Positions 24,993 to 33,836 of a DNA stretch of 64,000 bases are shown piece after piece. The notes below the pieces were generated by a model, which saw only the letters and a list, made by a program, of their open reading frames with translations, was not told where the DNA came from and searched no databases. The stretch lies in NCBI GenBank assembly GCA_963727045.1, contig CAVSES010000002.1, positions 1,922,001 through 1,986,000 on the forward strand, given 5' to 3'. The translations under genes were made by a program, and so were the position numbers. The stretch's first letter is position 1, and each line of letters begins with the position of its first letter. Source of the DNA: Bog-1198 sp963727045. GTDB lineage: Bacteria; Pseudomonadota; Gammaproteobacteria; Steroidobacterales; Steroidobacteraceae.

Positions 24993-27188
24993 TCAGGCTG
25001 GATTGGACCTCGAGATCGGCAGCACATAGTTGCGCTTGCCGGTCGCAGCGAATATCGCGTTCGCGACGGCGGGCCCCAAAGGCGCCACGCCCGGTTCTCC
25101 GACGCCGGTGGGCGGCTCGCCCGAGGGCACGATGTGCACCTCCACCTTCGGCATTTCATTGATGCGCAGCACGCGGTAAGCATTGAAATTGCCTTGCTCG
25201 ACCCGGCCATCCTTCAAGCTGATGGCGCCGTATAGAATGGCGCCGAGGCCGAAACCGATGCCGCCTTCCATCTGGGCGGCGATGATGTCGGGATTGATCG
25301 GAGTGCCGCAATCGACCGCGCAGACCACGCGGTCGACCTTGACCTGGCCGTCCTTGTCCACGCTGACTTCCGCGACCTGGGCGACGAATGTTTTGAACGC
25401 TTCGGCCACCGCAATGCCGCGTCCCTTGCCCGGCGGCAGCGGCGTGCCCCAGCCCGCCTTGTCGGCCGCCAATTCAAGAACCGCCTTCATGCGCGGATGC
25501 TGATCGAGGAGCTTGCGCCGGAATGCGAATCCGTCCTCGCCCGCCGCATGCGCCACCTCATCGATGAACGCTTCTACCGCATAGGTGGTGTGCGAACTTC
25601 CAACCACGCGCCACCAGAGGACAGGCACGCCGGTCTTGGTCGTGGACAGGTCGACCGCTATGTTCGGTATGTCATAGGCGATGGTCGATGCACCTTCGAC
25701 CGAGGTGGGGTCCACACCGTCCTTGATCATTCCCGCGAATGCACCGCCCGCCATGATCGACTGGCCCACGATGACGTGCCGCCAGCCGGTGAGCCGGCCG
25801 TTGGCGTCGAGCCCGGCTTCCAGTTTGTGAAAGTACATCGGGCGGTAAAGACCTCCGCGGATGTCGTCCTCGCGCGTCCACTGCAGCTTGATCGGCGTGC
25901 CGTCGGCGCCGAACGCCTTCGCGATGGACACCGCTTCGACGATGTAATCGGAACCTACATTGGCGCGCCGGCCGAAGCTGCCGCCGGCATACAGCGTGTG
26001 AATGCTCACCTGCTGCGGATCCAATCCGGCCGTGCGCGCGGCATTCGCCTGGTCCATCGTCTGGAATTGATCGCCGGCCCAGATCTCGCAGCTGGTGGCG
26101 TTGAGCCTGACGACCGCATCGAGGGGCTCCATCGGCGCGTGCGCGAGATAGGGGAACTCGTAGCTCGCCGACACACGGCGGGCGGCGCCTTTGATTGCCT
26201 GCGCGGCATCGCCGTCTTTGCGTGCAGAGAGAGCCTGCTGGTCGGCGAGGTGCCGGTATTCGTCCATGAGCGCGACGGAGCTGCGTTTTTCGGCATTCGA
26301 CTCATCCCACTCGATCGTCAATGCGTCGCGCCCGAGCTTGGCGGCCCAGAAACCCTTGGCGACCACTGCGACGCCGCCCGGCACCTGCACCACCTTGACC
26401 ACTCCCGGTACCGCGGCGGCCGCGGTGGCGTCGAAGGATTTGACCTTCGAGCCGAACAGGGGCGGCCGCTGGAGCAGCGCCACGAGCATGCCCGGCATCG
26501 AGACATCGATCGTGAATTGCGCGGTTCCGTCGGACTTCGCCGGCGCGTCGACGCGGGGCGCCCGATGCCCGATCAACTTGAAATCCTTGGGGTCTTTGAG
26601 CTGCACCGTCTCCGGGACGGGAAGCGTCGCCGCGGTCGCCACCAACGCCCCGAAGGCGGCCCGGCGCTTCTTGGCCGCGTGGGACACGATGCCCTTGTCA
26701 ACCGTCAGCTCCGCGACGGGCACCTTCCAATCCTTGGCGGCCGCGGCCAGCAGCATCGCGCGGGCCTTGCCGCCGGCCTCGCGAAGTTGATTCCAGGAAT
26801 TCGACATGGCCGAGCTGCCGCCGGTTCCTTGTATCGTGCCGAAGGCGAGGTTGGCATAGCGCTTGGCATCGGCGGGCGCGCTTTCGACGCGAACCTTCGC
26901 CCAGTCGGCATCGAGTTCCTCCGCAACCACCGTGGCGATGCCGGTGTAGGCACCCTGGCCCATTTCGACATGCTTGGCGATTACCGTCACGCTGTCGTCG
27001 GCGCCGATTCGCAGAAACGCGTTCGGTGCAAAACTGCCGCCGGACGGGGCGGCCGGGCCGGCCAATGATCGGCGCGCGGAGTGGACCCATTCGAATCCGA
27101 TCGTGAGCGCGATTGCACCATTGACGGCTGCGCTCTTGAGAAAATCGCGGCGTGTCGATGACGATGAGGCGCGGGAATTGGTGGCCAT
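24993..27188 (-). CDS. periplasmic molybdopterin oxidoreductase, large subunit (IorB-like)
   Basis: Large subunit of a xanthine-dehydrogenase-family hydroxylase, 731 residues. A Tat signal is clear: STRRDFLKSAAVNGAIALTIG. Two tandem Mo-binding regions follow, with GQGAYTGIATVVAEELDAD, GGSFGRRANVGSDY and the C-terminal GVGEPGVAPLGPAVANAIF, whose Glu is the conserved base. It resembles isoquinoline 1-oxidoreductase-like aldehyde dehydrogenases that receive no FAD subunit. It follows the 2Fe-2S gene by 3 bases. No cytochrome or maturation gene is adjacent, so the electron acceptor is not known. Confidence 0.92.
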   Translation of the reverse strand: MATNSRASSSSTRRDFLKSAAVNGAIALTIGFEWVHSARRSLAGPAAPSGGSFAPNAFLRIGADDSVTVIAKHVEMGQGAYTGIATVVAEELDADWAKVRVESAPADAKRYANLAFGTIQGTGGSSAMSNSWNQLREAGGKARAMLLAAAAKDWKVPVAELTVDKGIVSHAAKKRRAAFGALVATAATLPVPETVQLKDPKDFKLIGHRAPRVDAPAKSDGTAQFTIDVSMPGMLVALLQRPPLFGSKVKSFDATAAAAVPGVVKVVQVPGGVAVVAKGFWAAKLGRDALTIEWDESNAEKRSSVALMDEYRHLADQQALSARKDGDAAQAIKGAARRVSASYEFPYLAHAPMEPLDAVVRLNATSCEIWAGDQFQTMDQANAARTAGLDPQQVSIHTLYAGGSFGRRANVGSDYIVEAVSIAKAFGADGTPIKLQWTREDDIRGGLYRPMYFHKLEAGLDANGRLTGWRHVIVGQSIMAGGAFAGMIKDGVDPTSVEGASTIAYDIPNIAVDLSTTKTGVPVLWWRVVGSSHTTYAVEAFIDEVAHAAGEDGFAFRRKLLDQHPRMKAVLELAADKAGWGTPLPPGKGRGIAVAEAFKTFVAQVAEVSVDKDGQVKVDRVVCAVDCGTPINPDIIAAQMEGGIGFGLGAILYGAISLKDGRVEQGNFNAYRVLRINEMPKVEVHIVPSGEPPTGVGEPGVAPLGPAVANAIFAATGKRNYVLPISRSNPA

Positions 27189-27191
27189 GGA

Positions 27192-27653
27192 TTATGCCTT
27201 GATGGAGTTCGCAGCCGCATGTATGGCGGCGCGAATGCGTGAATAGGTGGCACAGCGGCAGATGTTGCCGCTCATCGCGCCGTCGATGTCGGCATCCGTC
27301 GGCGCAGGATTCGCTTCCAGGAGCGCCGTTGCGGACATGATCTGGCCTGATTGACAGTAGCCGCACTGGGGCACCTGAAGCTCGACCCAGGCCGCTTGTA
27401 CGGCCTTCGCGGGCGCAGATGCCAGACCCTCGATCGTGGTGACCTTGCGGCCGGCGACGGCCGCAAGCGGCGTGATGCAGGAGCGGACGGCCTTCCCGTC
27501 CAGATGAACGGTGCATGCGCCGCAAAGCGCCATTCCGCAGCCAAACTTGGTCCCGGTGAGGCCCGCCATTTCGCGGACCGCCCAGAGCAAGGGCATGTTG
27601 GGATCGGCATCCAGCGTCGTGGGTTTGCCGTTGAGCTGAAACGTTGTGGGCAT
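27192..27653 (-). CDS. 2Fe-2S subunit of molybdopterin oxidoreductase (IorA-like)
   Basis: Small subunit, 153 residues, passing electrons from the Mo site. The plant-type cluster motif is FGCGMALCGACTVHLDGKAVRSC, and the second cluster lies in PQCGYCQSGQIM and GNICRCATY. There is no signal peptide; such subunits are exported by piggy-back with the Tat-carrying large subunit. It is encoded directly before the large subunit, downstream of def on the same strand. Confidence 0.94.
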   Translation of the reverse strand: MPTTFQLNGKPTTLDADPNMPLLWAVREMAGLTGTKFGCGMALCGACTVHLDGKAVRSCITPLAAVAGRKVTTIEGLASAPAKAVQAAWVELQVPQCGYCQSGQIMSATALLEANPAPTDADIDGAMSGNICRCATYSRIRAAIHAAANSIKA

Positions 27654-27707
27654 AAGTGGCCTTCCGGTGATCGAATTCGCGGGCTACGATTCTACAGCTT
27701 CGTCCCT

Positions 27708-28241
27708 TCAATCGTCGGCGAGGTTCTCGCCGGGAAACAGGGCGTCATTGAAGCCGAACTGCCGTAGATCGCGGATCCTGCGCGGATACAGGATCCCGTC
27801 CAGGTGATCGACCTCGTGCTGCACGACCCGGGCATGGAAGTCCTTGACCGTCCGATCGAGGGGCATCCCGGCGGCATCGACGCCCGTATATCGCAAATCC
27901 CGGTACCGGGGCACGAGTCCGCGCATGCCGGGGACCGACAAGCAGCCTTCCCAGCCCTCGTCCTGCTGCTCGCTCAAGGGGGTCAGGATGGGATTGATCA
28001 ATACGGTGAAGGGCACCGAATCGGCCTCGGGATAGCGCGGATTGTGCTCGAATCCGAAGATTACGACCCGCAGCCCAACGCCGATTTGCGGTGCAGCGAG
28101 CCCCGCGCCATTGAGTTCGCGCATCGTGTCCCGCATGTCGATCAGCAGGTTTTCGAGCTCCGGGGTGCCGAAATGCACGACCGGTTCGGCCGGGGCCAGG
28201 AGGCGCGGATCGCCCATTTTTAGAACTTCGCGTATTGCCAT
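27708..28241 (-). CDS. def: peptide deformylase
   Basis: Iron metallopeptidase that removes the N-formyl group from new proteins. The ATG at 28241 with AGGAAG before it gives 177 residues (MAIREVLKMGDPRLL). All three motifs are present: GAGLAAPQIGV, EGCLSVPGMRG and HEVDHLDGIL, with the Cys and two His metal ligands. It is not next to fmt as in most gammaproteobacteria, so it may be a second copy. An ATG at 28271 is in frame but less likely. Confidence 0.95.
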   Translation of the reverse strand: MAIREVLKMGDPRLLAPAEPVVHFGTPELENLLIDMRDTMRELNGAGLAAPQIGVGLRVVIFGFEHNPRYPEADSVPFTVLINPILTPLSEQQDEGWEGCLSVPGMRGLVPRYRDLRYTGVDAAGMPLDRTVKDFHARVVQHEVDHLDGILYPRRIRDLRQFGFNDALFPGENLADD

Positions 28242-28284
28242 ACTTCCTAGTATCTTAGCGGCCTTTTCCATGCGAGCCTATGTT

Positions 28285-28556
28285 AGGAGCCTGTGTGAGT
28301 ATTCCGCGCGGCCGCGACCCAGACGGATTTGCCTTCAGTCGAGGCGGAGCCGACGCGGTTGGGTGTATGCCCAATAAGGAGGCGACAACGACGAATGAAG
28401 GCAAATCCGTCCGGTCCCCGAGGGTTGGCCGGGTGAGGGGCGTCTGCGGCGTTGCGCAGCTTGGGCGTGGTGTTAACTACGCCCTGCGCCGCGCGCCTTG
28501 CATCCGCTCCCTCACCCAGCCAACGCGGCTCACGCGGAATGCTCACACAGGCTCCT
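28285..28556. mobile_element. MITE-like palindromic element between def and miaB
   Basis: A 272-base element bounded by 24-base inverted ends: 28285-28308 (AGGAGCCTGTGTGAG...) and 28533-28556, which match at 23 of 24 positions. Inside are two hairpins. The first has 20-base arms at 28322-28341 and 28392-28411 (GACGGATTTGCCTTCA type) with a smaller palindrome TTGGG-TGTATG-CCCAA at its tip. The second has 16-base arms at 28424-28439 and 28509-28524 with GGGCGT/ACGCCC at its tip. Open frames on both strands cross it, but their similar ends only reflect the palindrome. No transposase is present and no clear target duplication is seen. It fills almost all of the 318-base gap. Confidence 0.75.
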
Positions 28557-28559
28557 GAT

Positions 28560-29897
28560 ATGCCCGGTCTTTTATACATAAAAACGTTCGGCTGTCAGAT
28601 GAACGAGTACGACTCGGGCAAGATGCGGGACGTGCTCGAATCCGCCCACGGCATGACCCGCACCGACGATCCGGCGCAGGCGGACGTCTTGCTGGTCAAT
28701 ACCTGCTCGGTCAGAGAGAAGGCTCAGGAAAAGGTGTTTTCCTTGCTGGGCGAATGGCGCCAGTTCAAGCAGCAGCGCCCGCATGTCGTCATCGGCGTGG
28801 GGGGGTGCGTCGCAAGCCAGGAAGGCGCGGGCATCACGGCGCGGGCGCCGTTCGTCGACCTGGTGTTCGGACCGCAAACCTTGCACCGCCTGCCGGCGAT
28901 GCTCGAGGGGTTGAAGGAGTCCGGCCGGTCGCAAATCGACATCAGCTTTCCCGAGATCGAAAAATTCGACCGCTTGCCGCCAGCCCAGGCCAGCGGTGCC
29001 ACGGCGTTCGTGTCGATCATGGAAGGTTGCAGCAAGTACTGCACGTTCTGCGTCGTGCCGTACACGCGCGGTGAAGAGATCAGCCGTCCCTTCGATCAGG
29101 TGCTCGAAGAAGTGACTCGCTTGAGCCGTCAGGGCGTGCGCGAGATCACGCTGCTCGGGCAAAACGTGAACGCCTATGCCGGCCCGATGATGGACGGCAC
29201 AGCGGCGGATCTGTCGACGCTCATTCATTTTGTGGCCGCCGTCGACGGGGTGGAGCGGATACGCTTTACGACTTCGCATCCGCTCGACTTCAACGACAGC
29301 CTGATCGAGGCATATGCCAATGTGCCCAAGCTCAATAATTTTCTGCATCTGCCCGTGCAAAGCGGTTCGGACCGCATTCTCGCCGCCATGAAACGCGGCC
29401 ACACGGTCATGGAGTACAAGCAGAAGCTTCGGCGATTGCGGGCCGTACGCCCCGACATTTGCATTTCGACAGATCTCATCATCGGCTTTCCGGGCGAGAC
29501 GGACGAGGACTTCGTCGCGACCATGAATCTGGTGGCGGAGGTGGGATTCGATCAGTCGTTCAGCTTCATCTACAGCCGCCGTCCAGGCACGCCGGCTGCC
29601 GCGCTGCCGGATGAGGTTCCGCATGAGGTCAAACAGCGGCGGCTCGAATTGTTGCAGCAACGCTTGAACGGACAGGCCCGCGCCATATCCCTGACCATGG
29701 TGGGCAGCCGGCAGCGGGTGCTCGTCGAACGGCCGGCCAAACGCGATGCCCGTCAGCTCGCCGGCCGTACGGACAACAACCGCTGGGTCAATTTCGACGG
29801 ACCCCGGTCGCTCATGAACACCTTTGCGGACGTGATCATCACCGAAGCCATGCCGAATTCGTTGCGCGGCCGTCTCGTTGCCGACGGGGCATCGTGA
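28560..29897 (+). CDS. miaB: tRNA-2-methylthio-N6-dimethylallyladenosine synthase
   Basis: Radical SAM methylthiotransferase that modifies A37 of tRNAs, 445 residues from the ATG at 28560 (MPGLLYIKTFGCQMNEYDS). The first iron-sulfur cluster is held by Cys in FGCQMN, NTCSVREK and GVGGCVASQ; the radical SAM motif is CSKYCTFCVVPYTRGEE. A TRAM domain closes the protein (RQRVLVERPAKR). It opens the miaB-phoH-ybeY-corC-lnt block. The mobile element ends 3 bases before the start codon, so its right end must supply the ribosome site or promoter. Confidence 0.96.
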   Translation: MPGLLYIKTFGCQMNEYDSGKMRDVLESAHGMTRTDDPAQADVLLVNTCSVREKAQEKVFSLLGEWRQFKQQRPHVVIGVGGCVASQEGAGITARAPFVDLVFGPQTLHRLPAMLEGLKESGRSQIDISFPEIEKFDRLPPAQASGATAFVSIMEGCSKYCTFCVVPYTRGEEISRPFDQVLEEVTRLSRQGVREITLLGQNVNAYAGPMMDGTAADLSTLIHFVAAVDGVERIRFTTSHPLDFNDSLIEAYANVPKLNNFLHLPVQSGSDRILAAMKRGHTVMEYKQKLRRLRAVRPDICISTDLIIGFPGETDEDFVATMNLVAEVGFDQSFSFIYSRRPGTPAAALPDEVPHEVKQRRLELLQQRLNGQARAISLTMVGSRQRVLVERPAKRDARQLAGRTDNNRWVNFDGPRSLMNTFADVIITEAMPNSLRGRLVADGAS

Positions 29898-30871
29898 GTT
29901 CGATTTCAGCGACCCGGGACCTGCTGCTCGCACCGGCGGACAACGTCCGATTGGTGGAACTGTGCGGGCCGCTCGACGAGCATTTGCATCAAATCGAGGC
30001 CAGGCTCGGGGTGGAAGTCAGGCGTCGCGGCAACCGCTTTCAGATCATCGGCATGCCTGCGGCGATCCAGCGCGCGGAGGCGGTGTTGCTCGACCTATAC
30101 GCGCGGGCGCAGCGCGAGCCTGTCGACTCTCAACGCGTGCACATTGCCCTGCAAGAACTGGACATGGACACCAACGACTCCGAATCCAACACGCAATCCG
30201 ACGAACTCAAGGTCCACACTTCGCGCGGTGCCGTGCGCGCCCGGGGCGCCAATCAGACCGAATATCTCAACAACGTCCGCACGCATGACTTGACCTTCGG
30301 CATAGGCCCGGCGGGCACCGGCAAGACGTATCTTGCCGTCGCGTGTGCGGTCGAGGCGCTGCAGTCGGAGAAGGTCAGGCGAATCGTCTTGGTGCGCCCC
30401 GCGGTCGAAGCCGGCGAACGATTGGGCTTCCTTCCCGGCGACCTGTCGCAAAAGGTCGATCCTTACCTGCGTCCCATGTATGACGCGCTTTACGAGATGA
30501 TGGGATTCGAGCGCGTGGCCAAACTCATCGAACGCAACGTGATCGAAGTGGCGCCGCTCGCCTTCATGCGCGGGCGTTCGCTGAACGACTCGTTCGTGAT
30601 CCTGGACGAGGCCCAGAACACGACCAACGAGCAAATGAAGATGTTCCTGACGCGCATCGGCTTCGGCTCCAAGGCCGTGGTGACGGGCGACATCACGCAA
30701 GTCGACCTGCCGAATTCCAAGCAGTCCGGCCTGCGCACGGTCATCGACATTTTGCGCGGCGTGCGAGGCATCGCCTTCACCATGTTCAGCTCGCGCGACG
30801 TGGTGCGCCATCCGCTGGTGCAGAGAATCGTGCAGGCCTATGAGGCCAACGCCCCCGACGACGCGCCCTGA
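29894..30871 (+). CDS. ybeZ: PhoH-family ATPase (YbeZ)
   Basis: A 325-residue ATPase with an N-terminal KH-like part (about 15-75) and the PhoH domain: GPAGTGKTYLAVACAVEAL (Walker A), ILVRPAVEAGERLGFLPGDL-like segment, and FVILDEAQNTTNEQMKMFLTRIG (Walker B). It works with YbeY in rRNA and RNA quality control. The GTG start overlaps the miaB stop by 4 bases, and ybeY follows after 3 bases. Confidence 0.94.
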   Translation: MSSISATRDLLLAPADNVRLVELCGPLDEHLHQIEARLGVEVRRRGNRFQIIGMPAAIQRAEAVLLDLYARAQREPVDSQRVHIALQELDMDTNDSESNTQSDELKVHTSRGAVRARGANQTEYLNNVRTHDLTFGIGPAGTGKTYLAVACAVEALQSEKVRRIVLVRPAVEAGERLGFLPGDLSQKVDPYLRPMYDALYEMMGFERVAKLIERNVIEVAPLAFMRGRSLNDSFVILDEAQNTTNEQMKMFLTRIGFGSKAVVTGDITQVDLPNSKQSGLRTVIDILRGVRGIAFTMFSSRDVVRHPLVQRIVQAYEANAPDDAP

Positions 30872-30874
30872 GGC

Positions 30875-31330
30875 ATGACGCGCAGGCTCGAACTCGATGT
30901 GAGCTACGCCGCGCGCCGCCCGTGGGCGCCCGGCTCGCGGCAACTCTCCCGCTGGGCGTCCGCCGCGCTCGCACCCATGCGGCGGTCCGTGGTGCTGTCC
31001 GTCCGGGTGGTCGGAACGGCGCGCAGCCGCAGCCTCAACGCCCGCTACCGGCACAAGGACAAGCCGACCAACGTGCTGTCGTTCGGCGGAGCGGGCCGCA
31101 CACCGGACGGCCGACATTACCTCGGTGAACTCGTGATCTGCGCTCCCGTCGTCGCCCGGGAGGCGGCAGCCGCCGGAAAGACTCTCGAGTCGCATTGGGC
31201 GCACATGATCGTCCACGGAGTGCTGCACCTCTTGGGGTTCGATCATGAAATGGCGGCCGAGGCGGCGAGAATGGCTGCCAAGGAGGGTCAAATCCTTGAT
31301 CGGCTTGGGTTTTCGGACCCGTATTGCTGA
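30875..31330 (+). CDS. ybeY: endoribonuclease YbeY
   Basis: Zinc endoribonuclease needed for 16S rRNA 3' maturation and ribosome quality control, 151 residues. The H3xH5xH motif is seen as HMIVHGVLHLLGFDH near residues 109-123. NARYRHKDKPTNVLSF is the second family signature. It sits tightly behind phoH and 20 bases before corC. Confidence 0.95.
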   Translation: MTRRLELDVSYAARRPWAPGSRQLSRWASAALAPMRRSVVLSVRVVGTARSRSLNARYRHKDKPTNVLSFGGAGRTPDGRHYLGELVICAPVVAREAAAAGKTLESHWAHMIVHGVLHLLGFDHEMAAEAARMAAKEGQILDRLGFSDPYC

Positions 31331-31350
31331 TCGAGTATCCTTAGGGCCTC

Positions 31351-32220
31351 ATGTCAGAACAACCTCAAGGCGGCACCACTGGCCGCTGGTTAAAGCGCAT
31401 TACCCAATCGATGTCCGGCGAGCCGCGCGATCTCGCCGAGCTCATCGAGGACCTGCGCGAAGCCAGTGAGCGCGGTCTGTTCGACGGCGATGCGCTGGTC
31501 ATGCTCGAAGGCGTTCTGGCGGTGGCCGACATGCAGGTGCGCGACATCATGGTGCCGCGCTCGCAAATGGTATTCGTCGAGCGCGACGAGCCTCCCGATA
31601 AACTGGTCGAAAGGGTGGTCGAGTCCGGTCATTCTCGCTTTCCCGTGATTGGCGAAGACCGCGATCAGATCCTCGGCATCCTCCTGGCGAAGGATTTGTT
31701 GAGGCTGCAAGCGGCAGGGGACGAGAGCTTCGAAATCCGCGAGTACATGCGTCCGGTCGTGTTCGTTCCCGAGAGCAAGCGGTTGAACGTCTTGCTCAAG
31801 GAATTCCGCCGCAGCCACAATCACATTGCCATGGTCGTCGATGAGTACGGCGGCGTGTGCGGATTGGTCACGATCGAGGACGTGATCGAACAAATCGTCG
31901 GCGAGATCGATGATGAGCACGACGTGGAAGACGATCAGACGATACGCAAGGAGGGTGCGAGGGAATTCACGGTGCGTGCGCTCACGCCTATCGCCGACTT
32001 CAACCACTACTTCGGGACCGCGTTCTCGGATGAAGAATACGACACGATCGGCGGACTCTTGATGCAGGAGTTCGGACGATTGCCGCGCCGGGGAGAGACC
32101 ATTCAGGTCGGCGAACTGGAATTTCGCGTGTTGCGCGCCGATCGCCGCCGCATCGATCTACTGCGTGTGATCACGCCAACGGATTTCGAACCGCCCGCCG
32201 CCGACGAGTCGATTCCTTGA
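31351..32220 (+). CDS. corC: CorC/HlyC-type CBS-domain protein
   Basis: A 289-residue cytosolic protein linked to Mg/Co efflux and to YbeY-related functions. After an N-terminal linker it has two CBS domains (VRDIMVPRSQMVFVE; VVDEYGGVCGLVTIEDVIEQIVGEI) and a C-terminal CorC_HlyC transporter-associated domain (REFTVRALTPIADFN through RRIDLLRV). It lacks the DUF21 membrane domain, as is usual for YbeX/CorC. The stop overlaps the lnt TTG start. Confidence 0.94.
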   Translation: MSEQPQGGTTGRWLKRITQSMSGEPRDLAELIEDLREASERGLFDGDALVMLEGVLAVADMQVRDIMVPRSQMVFVERDEPPDKLVERVVESGHSRFPVIGEDRDQILGILLAKDLLRLQAAGDESFEIREYMRPVVFVPESKRLNVLLKEFRRSHNHIAMVVDEYGGVCGLVTIEDVIEQIVGEIDDEHDVEDDQTIRKEGAREFTVRALTPIADFNHYFGTAFSDEEYDTIGGLLMQEFGRLPRRGETIQVGELEFRVLRADRRRIDLLRVITPTDFEPPAADESIP

Positions 32221-33746
32221 GTGTCGCGGCGCGCGGCGCTTCCGCCGCGTTGCGCATGCAGGCCCCGGGGCGCATGGCGGCTGCCTGCGCCGCCGGTGCC
32301 TGCCTCAATCTCGCGTTCGCCCCCTTCGGCCTGTGGCCGGTCGCCGTGCTGGCCCCCGCGCTGCTTTTCGCCCTCATCCGGGGCCTGCCGCCGCGCCGCG
32401 CGTTCTGGTTGGGCGGCGCTTTCGGCGGCGGCCTGTTCGCGTTCGGCACGTATTGGCTGTACACCTGCCTTCATGTGTTCGGCATGGTGCCGGTCTGGCT
32501 GACGCTCCTGCTGCAGGCAGCCCTGGTCGCCGCGATGTCGCTGTATCCCGCGGTGGCGTGCTACCTCGCGAATCGTTTTTGGCTCAAAGGCAGTGCGACG
32601 CGCGCGTGGTTGGTGCTGCCGGTCCTCTGGGTGCTGACCGAATGGCTGCGCGGATGGGCGTTGAGCGGCTTCCCGTGGCTGTCGCTCGGTTACGCCATGA
32701 TCGACTCGCCGCTCAGCGGATGGGCGCCGCTGTTTGGAGTGTATGGCGTGACCTGGGCCGCGGTCACGGCCGCGGTCGCGCTCAACGTGCTTCTGATGCC
32801 GTCCGTTACGGTCTCCCGGCGTCTCCTCGCCGTCGGGGGCATCGTAATCCTGTTTTTCGTCCCGGCCCTGCTCGCACGCCACGACTGGACACGTGCGGCG
32901 GCTGCGTCGATCCCTGTTGCGGCTGTGCAGGGCGCGGTATCGCAGGATCAGAAATGGCAGGCGAAGAATCGCGAGGCGACCATGGCGCGGTACCTGAGAC
33001 TAACCGCACAGGCCTGGGGCGCCCGGCTCATCGTCTGGCCGGAGGCTTCGCTGCCGGTGCTCGCGAGCGACATACAAGACTTCCTGCGCAGCCTGCAGGA
33101 ACAGGGACGCGCCCACGGCGCGGATTTCGCGATCGGCCTCGTCGACTACAGCCCGGAATCGAAGCAGTATCACAATGGGGTGCTGGTTCTGACCGATTCG
33201 GGCAGCGGCTGGTACTACAAGCGGCACCTGGTTCCCTTCGGCGAATACTTCCCGGTGCCCTCGTTCGTGCGCTCCTGGATGCGATTGATGAGCCTGCCGT
33301 ATGACGACATCACAGCGGGCGGCGAACATCAGCCACGCTTAAGCGCCGCCGGTCAGCAGCTCGGAATCACGATTTGCTACGAAGATGCCTTCGGCGGTCA
33401 GCAGCTGCGGGCATTGCGCGGTTCGACCTTGCTGATCAACGTGACCAACAACGCCTGGTACGGCGATTCCACGGCGCCGCATCAGCATCTGCAAATAGCG
33501 CGCATGCGCGCACTGGAGGCGGGCCGCTACCTGGTGCGTGCGGCAAACGACGGAATCACGGCCGTGATCGGTCCGCACGGTGAAGTCGTCGCGAGGCTGC
33601 CGCAGTTTGCCGAATCGGTGCTGCGGGCCGATGTGCGGCCGATGACCGGGCTCACTCCGTATGCGAGGCTCGGCAATTATCCAGTGGTCCTCGGCGCGGC
33701 GTTCATGTTGGGAGTGGCCATATGGCGGCGAAGGCGCGGCGGATGA
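32217..33746 (+). CDS. lnt: apolipoprotein N-acyltransferase
   Basis: Inner-membrane enzyme that puts the third acyl chain on lipoproteins, 509 residues starting at a TTG inside the corC stop. Several N-terminal membrane helices precede a nitrilase-fold periplasmic domain with the catalytic triad E276 (VWPEASLP), K335 (YYKRHLVPFGEY) and C387 (ITICYEDAF), the same spacing as E. coli E267-K335-C387. One helix closes the protein. The miaB-to-lnt order makes this the standard copy; a second Lnt homologue lies at 59.5 kb. Confidence 0.96.
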   Translation: MSVAARGASAALRMQAPGRMAAACAAGACLNLAFAPFGLWPVAVLAPALLFALIRGLPPRRAFWLGGAFGGGLFAFGTYWLYTCLHVFGMVPVWLTLLLQAALVAAMSLYPAVACYLANRFWLKGSATRAWLVLPVLWVLTEWLRGWALSGFPWLSLGYAMIDSPLSGWAPLFGVYGVTWAAVTAAVALNVLLMPSVTVSRRLLAVGGIVILFFVPALLARHDWTRAAAASIPVAAVQGAVSQDQKWQAKNREATMARYLRLTAQAWGARLIVWPEASLPVLASDIQDFLRSLQEQGRAHGADFAIGLVDYSPESKQYHNGVLVLTDSGSGWYYKRHLVPFGEYFPVPSFVRSWMRLMSLPYDDITAGGEHQPRLSAAGQQLGITICYEDAFGGQQLRALRGSTLLINVTNNAWYGDSTAPHQHLQIARMRALEAGRYLVRAANDGITAVIGPHGEVVARLPQFAESVLRADVRPMTGLTPYARLGNYPVVLGAAFMLGVAIWRRRRGG

Positions 33747-33836
33747 CAGCGCCTGCAAAGTCAATAGAGATCGCCCGCCCTTTACTGTAATCTAGCCGCA
33801 CGAGATGCCGGCTGAGCAAACCGCATTGGGGGCGGC

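Noticed and set aside
25497..27068. 523-codon plus-strand frame opposite the first molybdenum subunit
   Set aside because: Same composition effect; no motif or ribosome site.
28280..28579. Two small frames, one on each strand, across the palindromic element, with similar ends
   Set aside because: The likeness (GACVSIPR, DGFAF, EGKSV, THTGS) is produced by the inverted repeats and is not evidence of a protein.
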